Both the position numbers and the translations under genes were made by a program. Below, one piece after another: positions 1 to 7,433 of a stretch of DNA of 8,693 bases. The notes beneath the pieces were generated by a model, which made no database searches, was not told the origin of the DNA, and saw only the letters and a list, made by a program, of their open reading frames with translations. The stretch spans positions 1 through 8,693 of the forward strand of contig CAKUWM010000111.1 in the NCBI GenBank assembly GCA_934699305.1. The letters are read 5' to 3'. Within the stretch, counting starts at the first letter, position 1. Each line of letters begins with the position of its first letter. Origin of the DNA: an uncultured Saprospiraceae bacterium (GTDB taxonomy: Bacteria > Bacteroidota > Bacteroidia > Chitinophagales > Saprospiraceae).

Positions 1-793
1 ATTCACCATCTGTAGCAATATTTACTATGCCGGATTTCGACATCTTGTGAGCATCGTTGATTAATTCCTCTGCAAACAGAGCGCCATCATTCAGAAGACC
101 TTCAAATGCAACTTTTTGTGAAATAGTGCCATTGTAGAAGAAAACAGCAATAGATTTTCCATTAGGTAGAGTAACTTTATAAGGGTGGTGGGTATCAATA
201 CTTACTTCATCGAAAGGAATCCAATCGCCTGCTTCATTACGAACAGATTCAATCTGCCGGGGTGCTAAAATGGTAAACAAAATACCGGCTTCACTCAAAT
301 GTTCCAGAGTCGAAGTATTCACGGCTGTTTCACTCAACCACATCCCTTCAGGCTTTCTACCATAGCGAAAATCAAAGTCTTTAATACCCCAATGAACCTG
401 TATTTCCATCTCCAAATTATTGGCAAGAGGCATTATCAAATGATTATATACCTGCGCAATAGCATTACCATGCCCTCTATTTACTTTGGCACTTACCTTA
501 TCAGCATCAATTATTTCTTTATAGGTGCTTACTTGGTGCTCTTCCATCCAAGACATCAATGTCGGTCCAATGTTGAAGCTTATCTTTTCATAATTGTTGA
601 CAATTTTCATAATTTTATGATTGCTATCTAAAATGCGTGCAGCACTATTGGGCGCATAACATTCATAACATATCCTTTCATTCCAATTAGAAAAAGGTGC
701 GGCTGATGGCTGTGATTGAATTTCATTGAGCCAGGCATTTTCACGAGGCGGTTGATAGAAATGTCCGTGAATACAAATATATTTTTCAATCAT
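1..793 (-). CDS. GH57 family alpha-glucan hydrolase/transferase (DUF3536 type), N-terminal part; truncated by the window edge
   Basis: This is the first 264 codons of a glycoside hydrolase family 57 enzyme, open at the left edge without a stop. GH57 enzymes cleave or transfer alpha-glucan chains by a retaining mechanism, probably in the cytoplasm here because no signal peptide is visible. Residues 9-15 read HGHFYQP, the first conserved GH57 region. WLSE at 152-155 matches the third region, making E155 the likely nucleophile. The window ends in ATDGE (260-264), the start of the fourth region, where D262 is the likely acid/base. The sequence around these motifs fits the DUF3536 group, whose members are usually much longer, so most of the C-terminal half is missing. 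The ATG overlaps the glgB stop in an ATGA tetranucleotide, suggesting translational coupling and a joint role in glycogen metabolism. The exact reaction (amylase, transferase or other) cannot be told from this part. Confidence 0.93.
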   Translation of the reverse strand, partial: MIEKYICIHGHFYQPPRENAWLNEIQSQPSAAPFSNWNERICYECYAPNSAARILDSNHKIMKIVNNYEKISFNIGPTLMSWMEEHQVSTYKEIIDADKVSAKVNRGHGNAIAQVYNHLIMPLANNLEMEIQVHWGIKDFDFRYGRKPEGMWLSETAVNTSTLEHLSEAGILFTILAPRQIESVRNEAGDWIPFDEVSIDTHHPYKVTLPNGKSIAVFFYNGTISQKVAFEGLLNDGALFAEELINDAHKMSKSGIVNIATDGE

Positions 794-2802
794 AACTTTT
801 TCTTCATAGCTACTTTTTGATTTACAGTTTTCATAACCTTTTTAGAAGAACCTTCACTTTTATCGCTAATTTTATGGATAATCTTAGCTTTATTTTGGGC
901 AAGAATTAAGATAGAAAGTGGCGGACAAGTTATGCGAATCGAATATGGCTTATCATGTTTGGATATCTTCAGTGCCTTTATTGTAACCGTATTTTTGACA
1001 CCGCTACCACCATAATCTTTATCATCACTATTCAATATCTCTGTCCAGGAGTTATTTTCATGTACACCAATCTGATAATCTTCTCTGATGACTGGCGTCA
1101 AATTAAGAATAACAAGAAGGCGATCTGACTTATCTTTTCCTTTACGCATAAATGCAAGGACGCTATTCTCACGATCATCGACAACCATCCATTCAAAGCC
1201 TTCCGGCTGGTAGTTATAATAAGAAAGAGCATTATAGCTTGTCAGTAAGTGATTCAATTTCTTTACTAAATCCTGAATTTGTTTGTGAAAATTAAAACGC
1301 AACAGGTGCCATTCAAGTCCATTGATATGGCTCCATTCCCAGCTTTGTCCAAACTCGCCTCCCATAAACAACAACTTGGCTCCGGGATGCGTAAACATAT
1401 AACCTAACAGTATTCTGAGGCTGGCGAATTTCTGCCATTCGTCGCCAGGCATCCGGGTAAGAAGGCTTCCTTTTCCATGAACAACTTCATCGTGTGAAAA
1501 CGGAAGAACAAACTTTTCAGAAAATGCATAGACCATGCTGAAAGTTATCTGCTCATGATGGAATTGCCTGTGAATCGGATCTAAAGCAAAATATTTTAAT
1601 GTATCATGCATCCATCCCATCATCCACTTTTGGTCAAAGCCTAATCCGCCAGCATGTACGGATGCTGTAACATACGGAAAAGAAGTGGATTCTTCCGCAA
1701 TAGTCAATACATCAGGGTGTAGAGCATGTAAGGTTTGATTCATATCTTTAATAAATCCGATAGCTTCCAAATTTTCCCGGCCACCATATTTATTGGGGGT
1801 CCACTCCCCTTCTTTACGCGAATAATCTAAATGTATCATAGATGAAACGGCATCTACTCGAATACCATCAGCATGATACATCTCACACCAGAAAGCAGCA
1901 TTGCTGATTAGAAAAGATTTGACTTCTTTCTTTCCATAATCAAATATCAAACTCTTCCAATCAGGATGATACCCTAATTGAGGATTTCCGTGTTCATATA
2001 AATGAGTTCCATCATAATAGCTCAAAGAATGACCATCGCTTGGAAAATGACTCGGCACCCAGTCCAATATAACTCCAATACCGGATTGGTGAAAGGCATC
2101 GACCATCTCCATAAACTCTTGGGGTGTGCCAAATCGAGATGAAGTGGCATAATAACCTATGACCTGATACCCCCAGGAAGGATAATAAGGATGCTCCATC
2201 ACAGGCATCAATTCTATATGAGTAAAACCCATTTCTTTCACATAAGGCACAAGCTCATCCTTCATCTGAGTATAGGTCTGAAAACTACTTTCTTTCCTTT
2301 CAGGTTTCTTCCAGCTCCCTAAGTGAACTTCATATATCGACATGGGTGAATGCATCTTATCAAAACTCCTCCTTTGATTCATCCAACCATCATCTGTCCA
2401 TTGGAAATTTCGGATATCCCATACGACACTTCCGGTATCAGGCGGGGTTTCCCATTTGAACGCATAAGGGTCACCTTTTTCATAGACTTTGCCGTCCGAA
2501 CTAATAATATTATATTTATAGACAGCACCTTCTTTAACTCCCGGCACAAAACCTTCCCATATACCACTTTGATCCCATCTAGGGTTAAGTCTATATTGTG
2601 AGGTTCGCCAATGATTAAAATCTCCCATCACCGTAACATCCTTGGCAGAAGGAGCCCATACAGCAAAGTAAACACCTTGCCTTCCATTCACTTCGACAAT
2701 ATGACTTCCCAGAAAGTTATAAATGCAATGATGCAATCCGGATTGAAATAATTGGACATCATATTCAGTGAAAAGAGAAAAAGGAATAACACCTGTTGTC
2801 AT
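790..2802 (-). CDS. glgB: 1,4-alpha-glucan branching enzyme
   Basis: GlgB cuts an alpha-1,4 chain and rejoins it as an alpha-1,6 branch during glycogen synthesis in the cytoplasm. The 670-residue protein starts with a CBM48 domain (about 25-125, with GVYFAVWAPSAKDVTVMGDFNHW), followed by the GH13 barrel. Region I is DWVPSHFP (247-254). Region II is DGIRVDAV (312-319) with nucleophile D317, region III is AEES (369-372) with acid E370, and region IV is SHDEVVHGK (436-444) with D438. WTPNKYGGRENLEAI near 334-348 is typical of bacterial GlgB (GH13_9). The extra N1 domain of long enzymes such as that of E. coli is absent. The beta-sandwich C domain appears to end near PPLSILIL (627-634), after which a lysine-rich tail of about 35 residues ends in KKKL, which is unusual. 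The stop overlaps the start of the GH57 gene by 4 bp. No strong promoter is seen upstream, so read-through from the CBM48 gene may contribute. Confidence 0.97.
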   Translation of the reverse strand: MTTGVIPFSLFTEYDVQLFQSGLHHCIYNFLGSHIVEVNGRQGVYFAVWAPSAKDVTVMGDFNHWRTSQYRLNPRWDQSGIWEGFVPGVKEGAVYKYNIISSDGKVYEKGDPYAFKWETPPDTGSVVWDIRNFQWTDDGWMNQRRSFDKMHSPMSIYEVHLGSWKKPERKESSFQTYTQMKDELVPYVKEMGFTHIELMPVMEHPYYPSWGYQVIGYYATSSRFGTPQEFMEMVDAFHQSGIGVILDWVPSHFPSDGHSLSYYDGTHLYEHGNPQLGYHPDWKSLIFDYGKKEVKSFLISNAAFWCEMYHADGIRVDAVSSMIHLDYSRKEGEWTPNKYGGRENLEAIGFIKDMNQTLHALHPDVLTIAEESTSFPYVTASVHAGGLGFDQKWMMGWMHDTLKYFALDPIHRQFHHEQITFSMVYAFSEKFVLPFSHDEVVHGKGSLLTRMPGDEWQKFASLRILLGYMFTHPGAKLLFMGGEFGQSWEWSHINGLEWHLLRFNFHKQIQDLVKKLNHLLTSYNALSYYNYQPEGFEWMVVDDRENSVLAFMRKGKDKSDRLLVILNLTPVIREDYQIGVHENNSWTEILNSDDKDYGGSGVKNTVTIKALKISKHDKPYSIRITCPPLSILILAQNKAKIIHKISDKSEGSSKKVMKTVNQKVAMKKKL

Positions 2803-2856
2803 AGCCTTTACATTTATTTAACAGCTAAAATAAGTTAAATTTAAGAATAAGGGCAT

Positions 2857-2882
2857 AAAAAAAGCCGCCCTGAGGCAGCTTT
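2857..2882 (-). terminator. Rho-independent terminator after the small glycogen-binding gene
   Basis: On the minus strand a 9-bp stem (AAAGCTGCC with GGCGGCTTT, one G-T pair) with a TCAG loop is followed by TTTT. It lies 26 bp after the stop of the CBM48 gene and 55 bp before the glgB start, so it should end or attenuate that transcript and set the level reaching glgB. Confidence 0.85.
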
Positions 2883-2907
2883 ATATTGTCATTTATTCTG
2901 AGAATAA

Positions 2908-3216
2908 TTATTCAATTGTTGAAACAACTGAATTTGGTTCACCAAATGGGCTTGGTACTAAAGAATCAGCTTCAGTGTCATTTACCCAGTTGTTACCATC
3001 TACCAAGTACTTGAACTGATATTCCTGACCTTTTTCCAATTCCAAAACACCTTTAAAAGAACCATCTTTTTGCTTCTTAAGTCCAAAACCTAATTCAGGA
3101 TCCCAATTATTGAAATCACCAAGAACGACAACCTCTTTTGCACCATTAATTACTTCTGCAGATGGATTAAAAGTGACTTTCGCTACAGATTTTGATTTTA
3201 CAAATTGCTTTTTCAT
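2908..3216 (-). CDS. Stand-alone glycogen-binding (CBM48/AMPK-beta-like, isoamylase early-set) protein
   Basis: A 102-residue protein consisting almost entirely of one E-set carbohydrate-binding domain. After a basic N-terminus (MKKQFVKSKS), residues 27-41 carry the GDFNNWDP motif with W38. FKYLVDG (68-74) and NNWVND (75-80, W77) follow, and then PFGEPNSVV (90-98). In AMPK-beta-type domains the equivalent Trp, Lys and Asn residues (here W38, K69, W77 and N94) contact the glucan. There is no catalytic domain, signal peptide or membrane segment, so it probably binds glycogen in the cytoplasm or serves as an adaptor for glycogen enzymes. It lies directly upstream of glgB on the same strand but has its own promoter (3251-3280) and terminator (2857-2882). 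Similar single-domain proteins are common in Bacteroidota. The fold assignment is firm; the role is inferred. Confidence 0.9.
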   Translation of the reverse strand: MKKQFVKSKSVAKVTFNPSAEVINGAKEVVVLGDFNNWDPELGFGLKKQKDGSFKGVLELEKGQEYQFKYLVDGNNWVNDTEADSLVPSPFGEPNSVVSTIE

Positions 3217-3677
3217 TAAAAATTTATTAAGTATTGAGAATATTATTCGGCAAAGATACGATTAATTCTCATATCACAAAGAATTGATTATCATAGCAAA
3301 ACATAATAAAAGAATTTTTTAAAGTTGATTATTAATGTTTTATAAATAGGCTTTTCCCTTTAGTAAGTTTGCAATAATTTTTAAACAATCAACAAATGCC
3401 ATATATTATTTTGTTAAACTCACAACATAATCCATTTATAATATATAATTTTTTGTTATTTCTTTGTTAAATCAACCTTTTCCATATTCGTCTAACACTA
3501 AAAATCATGCTTTTATTACTGAAGAAAGTACTTCAAACTCTGTATCACCTCCATTCATTAATCACACTCAACTACCACCCGTTGTAGAACTGACTAACTT
3601 TGACTCCAACTTTACATTAAAAAATATACACTATATTTTATATGAAGAAACTTACCTTTGATTTTCATTAAAACAAT
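3217..3677. other. Divergent intergenic region between the CBM48 gene and folC
   Basis: This 461-bp, strongly A+T-rich spacer separates divergent genes. The left end holds the minus-strand promoter described separately. On the plus strand the best -7-like box is TAAGTTTG at 3364-3371, without a convincing -33 partner. If used for folC it would give a leader of about 300 nt. A plus-strand frame is open from 3449 to 3661 but contains no ATG, and its only early start is TTG at 3464. I do not call it a gene. No RNA gene or strong hairpin was seen. Confidence 0.6.
3251..3280 (-). promoter_or_regulatory. Bacteroidota-type promoter for the small glycogen-binding gene
   Basis: The minus strand reads TTTG (3280-3277), an 18-base spacer, then TATCTTTG (3258-3251). 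This matches the Bacteroidota sigma-ABfr-type elements (-33 TTTG and -7 TAnnTTTG) at nearly the expected spacing. Transcription would start near 3244, giving a leader of roughly 30 nt before the ATG at 3216. This is a sequence match only. Confidence 0.6.
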
Positions 3678-5000
3678 ATGACACATAAAATATTTTCTAC
3701 TTTTCAAGAAGCAGAATCTTTCCTATTCAATAGTTTACCGGTTTTTCAACGACAAGGACCGGCAGCCTACAAAGCAGATATTGGCAATATCTCTGCATTG
3801 ATGGAATATGCAGGAAATCCTCATCTCGCTCCCATAAAATTTATTCATATTGCCGGAACCAATGGCAAAGGTAGTCTCACCCATCTCATTGCAGCATATA
3901 TCCTTAGCTGCGGTTTCAAAACCGGTATTTACACCTCCCCTCATTACAAAAACATGCGGGAAAGAATTAAAATCGGCAATGCATTAATTCCCGAAAATAA
4001 AATAATAAATTACCTCAACTTTTTTATTCCGGTTTTAAATGATATCAAACCTTCCTTTTTTGAACTGATATGTGCAATGGCATTTATGTACTTCAGGGAC
4101 GAAAAAGTTGATTACGCCATCATAGAAACCGGAATGGGCGGTAGGCTGGATAGTACCAACATTATACATCCTATATTCAGCGTCATAACCAATATTAGCT
4201 TTGACCATCAAACCTTCTTAGGCGATACATTAGAAAAAATTGCATTCGAAAAAGCCGGAATAATTAAAACAAATACCCCAGTCGTTATTGGTCAAAAAAT
4301 CATTGAAACAGAAAATATTTTTATCCTTAAAGCGGAACAATCCAACTCCGATATTACCTTCGCTGAAGACAATTGGTCTTGCAATTTAACCAATTTTGAT
4401 GGAATAAAATCTTCTTATCACATTTCCAACCGCATTGATAACATATCACACGTATATACTTCTGCGCTCCATGGCAACTATCAGGGACAAAACATCCAAA
4501 CTTTCATGGAAGCGTGTCAACAATTAAATCATTATCAACATATCAAATGGAATGAAATTGCCATAATAAAAGCTCTGTCCCAAGTGGATAAACTTACTTA
4601 TTTTATCGGGAGATGGCAGGTTGTCCAACATAACCCAACTATCATCTTAGAAAGCGCTCACAATATAGACGGCATTCAACATGTAGCACGCCAGTTAAAA
4701 TCAAATTCCTATGATAATCTTTTTATTATTTTCGGCACTGTGGCTGACAAAGATGTAAGTCCTGTTTTAAAATTATTGCCTGATACCGCACATTATATTT
4801 GGACAAAAGCCAATATTCCAAGAGCATTGTCCGAAGAAGTACTGTGCGAAATGGCTCAGAAAATCGGTTTAAACGGAGTTCATCTGCCTGATGTCGCCAC
4901 TTCCCTTCAATATACGTTGAATAAAGTCACAAAAAACGATTTAATCTTGGTCACAGGTTCCATATTCATCGTGGGTGATGCTTTGAAATATTTGGAATAA
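3678..5000 (+). CDS. folC: Bifunctional folylpolyglutamate synthase / dihydrofolate synthase
   Basis: FolC adds glutamate to dihydropteroate and further glutamates to reduced folates, using ATP, in the cytoplasm. The 440-residue length fits the family. The Mur-ligase-type P-loop is GTNGKGS (60-66), followed by SPHYKNMRERI (87-97) and ETGMGGRLDSTN (150-161). The segment DHQTFLGDT...IAFEKAGI (176-195) contains K192, the probable carbamylated lysine of this superfamily. The C-terminal domain has GRWQVV (311-316), ESAHN (325-329) and TGSIFIVGD (426-434). The usual DxxHN-type motif (DGAHN or DVGHN) here begins with Glu instead of Asp. The start ATG lies just after a short A-rich stretch with no Shine-Dalgarno, normal for Bacteroidota. 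Only a weak A+T hairpin follows the stop, so transcription may continue into the next gene. Bifunctionality is presumed; a monofunctional FPGS is possible. Confidence 0.95.
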   Translation: MTHKIFSTFQEAESFLFNSLPVFQRQGPAAYKADIGNISALMEYAGNPHLAPIKFIHIAGTNGKGSLTHLIAAYILSCGFKTGIYTSPHYKNMRERIKIGNALIPENKIINYLNFFIPVLNDIKPSFFELICAMAFMYFRDEKVDYAIIETGMGGRLDSTNIIHPIFSVITNISFDHQTFLGDTLEKIAFEKAGIIKTNTPVVIGQKIIETENIFILKAEQSNSDITFAEDNWSCNLTNFDGIKSSYHISNRIDNISHVYTSALHGNYQGQNIQTFMEACQQLNHYQHIKWNEIAIIKALSQVDKLTYFIGRWQVVQHNPTIILESAHNIDGIQHVARQLKSNSYDNLFIIFGTVADKDVSPVLKLLPDTAHYIWTKANIPRALSEEVLCEMAQKIGLNGVHLPDVATSLQYTLNKVTKNDLILVTGSIFIVGDALKYLE

Positions 5001-5136
5001 AACAGATTAATAAAATATTTAATCCATTGGATTTCAACATTTAAATACCAAAAACTGTATCTTGAGATTTTATTCAGCGAACAGACTATTGTAAAATATT
5101 AATATAGTAATAAGGTTTTTTTAACTACTTTTTTCT

Positions 5137-5144
5137 AATATTTG
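5137..5144 (+). promoter_or_regulatory. Possible -7 box upstream of the outer-membrane protein gene
   Basis: AATATTTG matches the Bacteroidota -7 consensus TAnnTTTG at all but the first base and lies 48 bp before the start codon. No clear TTTG occurs about 19 bases upstream, only a T-tract. It is weak evidence that the beta-barrel gene can be transcribed independently of folC. Confidence 0.3.
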
Positions 5145-5191
5145 CGTCTTAAAAGTGTAATTATTTTTTAAAAAGATAAAAACTCAATGAA

Positions 5192-5932
5192 ATGAAAAAA
5201 TATTCTGTTCTTATTTTAGCCATTATCTTAGGGTATGCATTTAATTCAAATGCACAAGGATATATTGGTTTTAAAGCAGGCTACAATGCCGGCTCAACTT
5301 CAGCTGCAAGTTCACTAACTAATATTCTGCCATTAAAAACTTTACATGGATTTACTGCAGGCGCAGTAGGTGGCTACAACTTTGGTCCATATTTTGCCCT
5401 TCAGGCCGAGTTAAATGCTACTCAGAAAGGATTTAGAATTTCTGAATCAAAGGGATTTGAAATTTACGACTTTCCGATTGATGCCGGTTTGGAATATTGG
5501 AATCGGTTTACCTACATAGATGTTCCAATTTTGGCAAAAGCTAAAGTAGGCAATGACATCATCAAAGTATATGGTGCCATAGGTCCTCAGTTCAGTTTAT
5601 TAGCGAAAGGAAGGGCGAAAGCTAATGCTAATTTTATTCTTCCGGTTACATTATTTGACAGAGATATTAACCTCGATAATCTTGGGTTCAATAGATTTGA
5701 AGTATCAGGGGTCGGCGCCATTGGACTAGATATAGCCGTTAACCCATTCGTCAATATATTTGCTGAAGGCAGGTATGTAATGGCATTTACGGATTATTAT
5801 AAATTGCCGCCCATCGGTCCTTTGACTCTTGACACTGATATTAGAAATAGAGGTTTGGCGTTTAGTGCCGGTGTCACTTTTAATCTGGGGAATATGTCAG
5901 GAGAGAATAGAGGAAGTAGTAATCGTTTTTAA
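5192..5932 (+). CDS. Outer-membrane beta-barrel protein (PorT-like family)
   Basis: A 246-residue secreted protein. Residues 1-21 form a clear Sec signal peptide (MKKYSVLILAIILGYAF, with cleavage likely after SNA before QGY). The rest consists of alternating amphipathic, Gly- and aromatic-rich strands. Examples are GFTAGAVGGYNFGPYFALQAE (53-73), YIDVPILAKAKVG (108-120), VYGAIGPQFSLLA (126-138) and GLAFSAGVTFNLG (221-233). This pattern fits the small 8-10-strand PorT/OMP_b-brl_2-type barrels that Bacteroidota carry in many copies. True PorT acts in type IX secretion, but family resemblance alone does not show that role, and no T9SS neighbours are present. Another ATG at 5187 reads ATGAAATGA and stops after two codons, so the ATG at 5192 is the real start. 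A bidirectional terminator follows about 65 bp downstream. Function unknown. Confidence 0.88.
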   Translation: MKKYSVLILAIILGYAFNSNAQGYIGFKAGYNAGSTSAASSLTNILPLKTLHGFTAGAVGGYNFGPYFALQAELNATQKGFRISESKGFEIYDFPIDAGLEYWNRFTYIDVPILAKAKVGNDIIKVYGAIGPQFSLLAKGRAKANANFILPVTLFDRDINLDNLGFNRFEVSGVGAIGLDIAVNPFVNIFAEGRYVMAFTDYYKLPPIGPLTLDTDIRNRGLAFSAGVTFNLGNMSGENRGSSNRF

Positions 5933-5995
5933 CACTTATTCAGCATCAATCTAATGAGGGATCTGGGTTAAAATTGTCCTATAAAACCATGAATT

Positions 5996-6032
5996 AAAAA
6001 GCCACGATCTTACAAGGTCGTGGCTTCTTTTA
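5996..6032. terminator. Bidirectional terminator between convergent genes
   Basis: The stem GCCACGATC/GGTCGTGGC (6001-6024, about 9-10 bp with one G-T pair and a short loop) is flanked by AAAAA on the left and TTCTTTTA on the right. It therefore works on both strands. It lies downstream of the beta-barrel gene (stop at 5932) on the plus strand and of the amidotransferase gene (stop at 6098) on the minus strand. Confidence 0.87.
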
Positions 6033-6097
6033 TTTCTTTATTAAAACAAAGGTGTTCTTAACTTAAATAAAAGATACTAAGTCGAAAATCCATCCCC

Positions 6098-6922
6098 TTA
6101 GCATTGGGAAGGCTGAGGGCATCTAGTTTCAACAATTTTCTCAATACTTTCCCGGATAAAATTCGGCAAAATCGTATTATTGGTAAGTGATATCTTCGCC
6201 GGATGGGCAAGATCTCTGACCATCTGATGGAGACGTTCTTCGCCATGTTCGGCTATAACACTATTTTTCCTATCTTCTTGATTAAAATAATCATACATAC
6301 CATCGGCATAGGCTTCCGGATGAAATTGAGTTCCAATCATTTCAGGTGTAAACCTTACAGCCATAATGGCGCGCTGACGAGGCTCCATGGGGTTAATTTG
6401 TTCTAATGCGAGAACTCGCGGATAGTCATCTGTACGTGTTTCATAATCTTCTTTGATTACTTCAAAAGAACGAAAATCAGCCACATACATAGGATTAGGA
6501 AGACCGTCAAAAACCTCTTCATAGAGACCATTGCCCGTCATATAGCATGGATAAGTACCGAAAGATTTTTTATTTCTCTGTCTCACCTCTCCATATTTAA
6601 AATGAAGGCATGCCATTTGAAATGAATGACATATAAAAAAGACATATTTCTTATTTCTGAACTTCAAGTTATGCTGATACACACGATCTATCCACTCTGA
6701 ATATGCTACTTCCCATGTTCCATCACCCTCCCTGGGGTCCCCGGGACCGCCGGATGATATATACATATCAAAGTCTAATGAAGGAATCTCGTGCTTGTGC
6801 CTGACATCAAAAATTTGGTAACTCACTTCATCTCCGAATGAATTGGCATGTTCAACTATTGAACCTAATCCAAGGTTAGGGGTATTATCATTGAGGTCTA
6901 AAATCGCTAACTTAATACTCAT
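6098..6922 (-). CDS. Class I glutamine amidotransferase-like protein (GMP-synthase GATase-like)
   Basis: Class I GATase domains hydrolyse glutamine and pass the ammonia to a partner synthetase. The 274-residue protein has the expected parts: SGGPGDP (57-63) for the oxyanion region, FICHSFQMA (96-104) with nucleophile C98, and GTQFHPEA (197-204) with H201 and E203 completing the triad. The nucleophile elbow reads CHSFQ, a variant of the usual CxGxQ. This is seen in a Bacteroidota subfamily often annotated as GMP synthase-like although it has no synthetase domain. About 70 residues beyond the HPE motif (205-274) form a charged extension ending in CPQPSQC. The likely partner is the ATP-grasp gene 534 bp upstream on the same strand. 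Its own -7 box and a leader hairpin precede it, so it is a separate transcription unit. The real substrate is unknown. A peptidase or another C-H-E hydrolase of this fold is an alternative. Confidence 0.9.
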   Translation of the reverse strand: MSIKLAILDLNDNTPNLGLGSIVEHANSFGDEVSYQIFDVRHKHEIPSLDFDMYISSGGPGDPREGDGTWEVAYSEWIDRVYQHNLKFRNKKYVFFICHSFQMACLHFKYGEVRQRNKKSFGTYPCYMTGNGLYEEVFDGLPNPMYVADFRSFEVIKEDYETRTDDYPRVLALEQINPMEPRQRAIMAVRFTPEMIGTQFHPEAYADGMYDYFNQEDRKNSVIAEHGEERLHQMVRDLAHPAKISLTNNTILPNFIRESIEKIVETRCPQPSQC

Positions 6923-6934
6923 AATGCTTATTTT

Positions 6935-6953
6935 GGATGTTTGGGCAACATCC
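6935..6953 (-). promoter_or_regulatory. Leader hairpin just upstream of the amidotransferase start
   Basis: The minus strand forms a perfect 7-bp stem, GGATGTT/AACATCC, around a 5-nt loop. It ends 12 nt before the start codon and begins only a few bases after the start point implied by the -7 box at 6965-6972. It could stabilise the mRNA 5' end or control ribosome access. Its effect is unknown. Confidence 0.4.
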
Positions 6954-6964
6954 CTTTTTCACCG

Positions 6965-6972
6965 CAAAGGTA
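6965..6972 (-). promoter_or_regulatory. Bacteroidota -7 box for the amidotransferase gene
   Basis: The minus strand reads TACCTTTG, a full match to TAnnTTTG, 42 bp upstream of the start codon. The nearest TTG (6989-6987) is 14 bases further upstream, shorter than the usual spacing, so the -33 element is weak or absent. This supports independent transcription of the gene. Confidence 0.5.
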
Positions 6973-7392
6973 TGAAATCATCTTGACAATTATTAATCAT
7001 TAAAATATTTAATTTAAAATGCCAAATTCCACCAAATAAATACCTTAATATCCTATATTTTTCAAACCAAAATATGTATTATATTTTTTGAAATACAAAA
7101 ATCACCTAAAGAATTGTTGCTCAAACAATTTAGTGAAATCTCACCAGTAAAAAGAGACTATTTCAACCGTGGACTAATGATTTTTGTCTCTCACCTGATA
7201 TAAAAAGAAACAGCAATTACAAGTTATGTTATATCAAACTGATTTATAACAATCCACCATTTTTTTTATATTTCTGAAAATGCGGAATTTCTTTAAAATC
7301 AAAATGTTGACGTGATAGTCGTTTAGACCAAATAATTGGACTATTACGACAATCCAATCGGTACAATTCAACCTATTATAAATTAAAGAGAC

Positions 7393-7433
7393 AAAAAAAA
7401 GCCGATGCGTTTTCTTTCTCGACGCATCGGCTT
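7393..7433 (-). terminator. Strong Rho-independent terminator of the ATP-grasp gene
   Basis: On the minus strand a perfect 12-bp stem (AAGCCGATGCGT with ACGCATCGGCTT) and an 11-nt loop are followed by eight T. It starts 23 bp after the stop codon. It should separate the ATP-grasp transcript from the amidotransferase gene. Confidence 0.92.

Noticed and set aside
299..631. A 110-codon plus-strand open frame at the left end.
   Set aside because: It lies opposite the GH57 coding region, which has clear family motifs. The plus-strand translation shows no recognisable domain.
2350..2601. Open frames on both strands inside glgB (83 and 62 codons).
   Set aside because: They are out-of-frame shadows of the CBM48/GH13 coding region of glgB.
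4991..5025. Hairpin GATTAA/TTAATC after folC, considered as a terminator.
   Set aside because: It has only six mostly A-T pairs, a loop of 8 bases and no T-tract, so it is too weak to call.
5187..5195. An earlier ATG (ATGAAATGA) before the beta-barrel gene.
   Set aside because: It encodes only two residues before a stop. The overlapping ATG at 5192 begins a proper signal peptide, and a regulatory role for the mini-frame has no support.
7196..7236. 8-bp inverted repeat TGATATAA/TTATATCA, considered as an operator or att-like site.
   Set aside because: It consists mostly of A and T, the arms are 25 bases apart, and no neighbouring regulator or integrase is present. Chance is likely in such A+T-rich DNA.
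7393..7433. Stem-loop considered as part of a repeat family or CRISPR-like element.
   Set aside because: It is a single copy directly after a stop codon and has a T8 tract on the coding strand, so it is an ordinary terminator.
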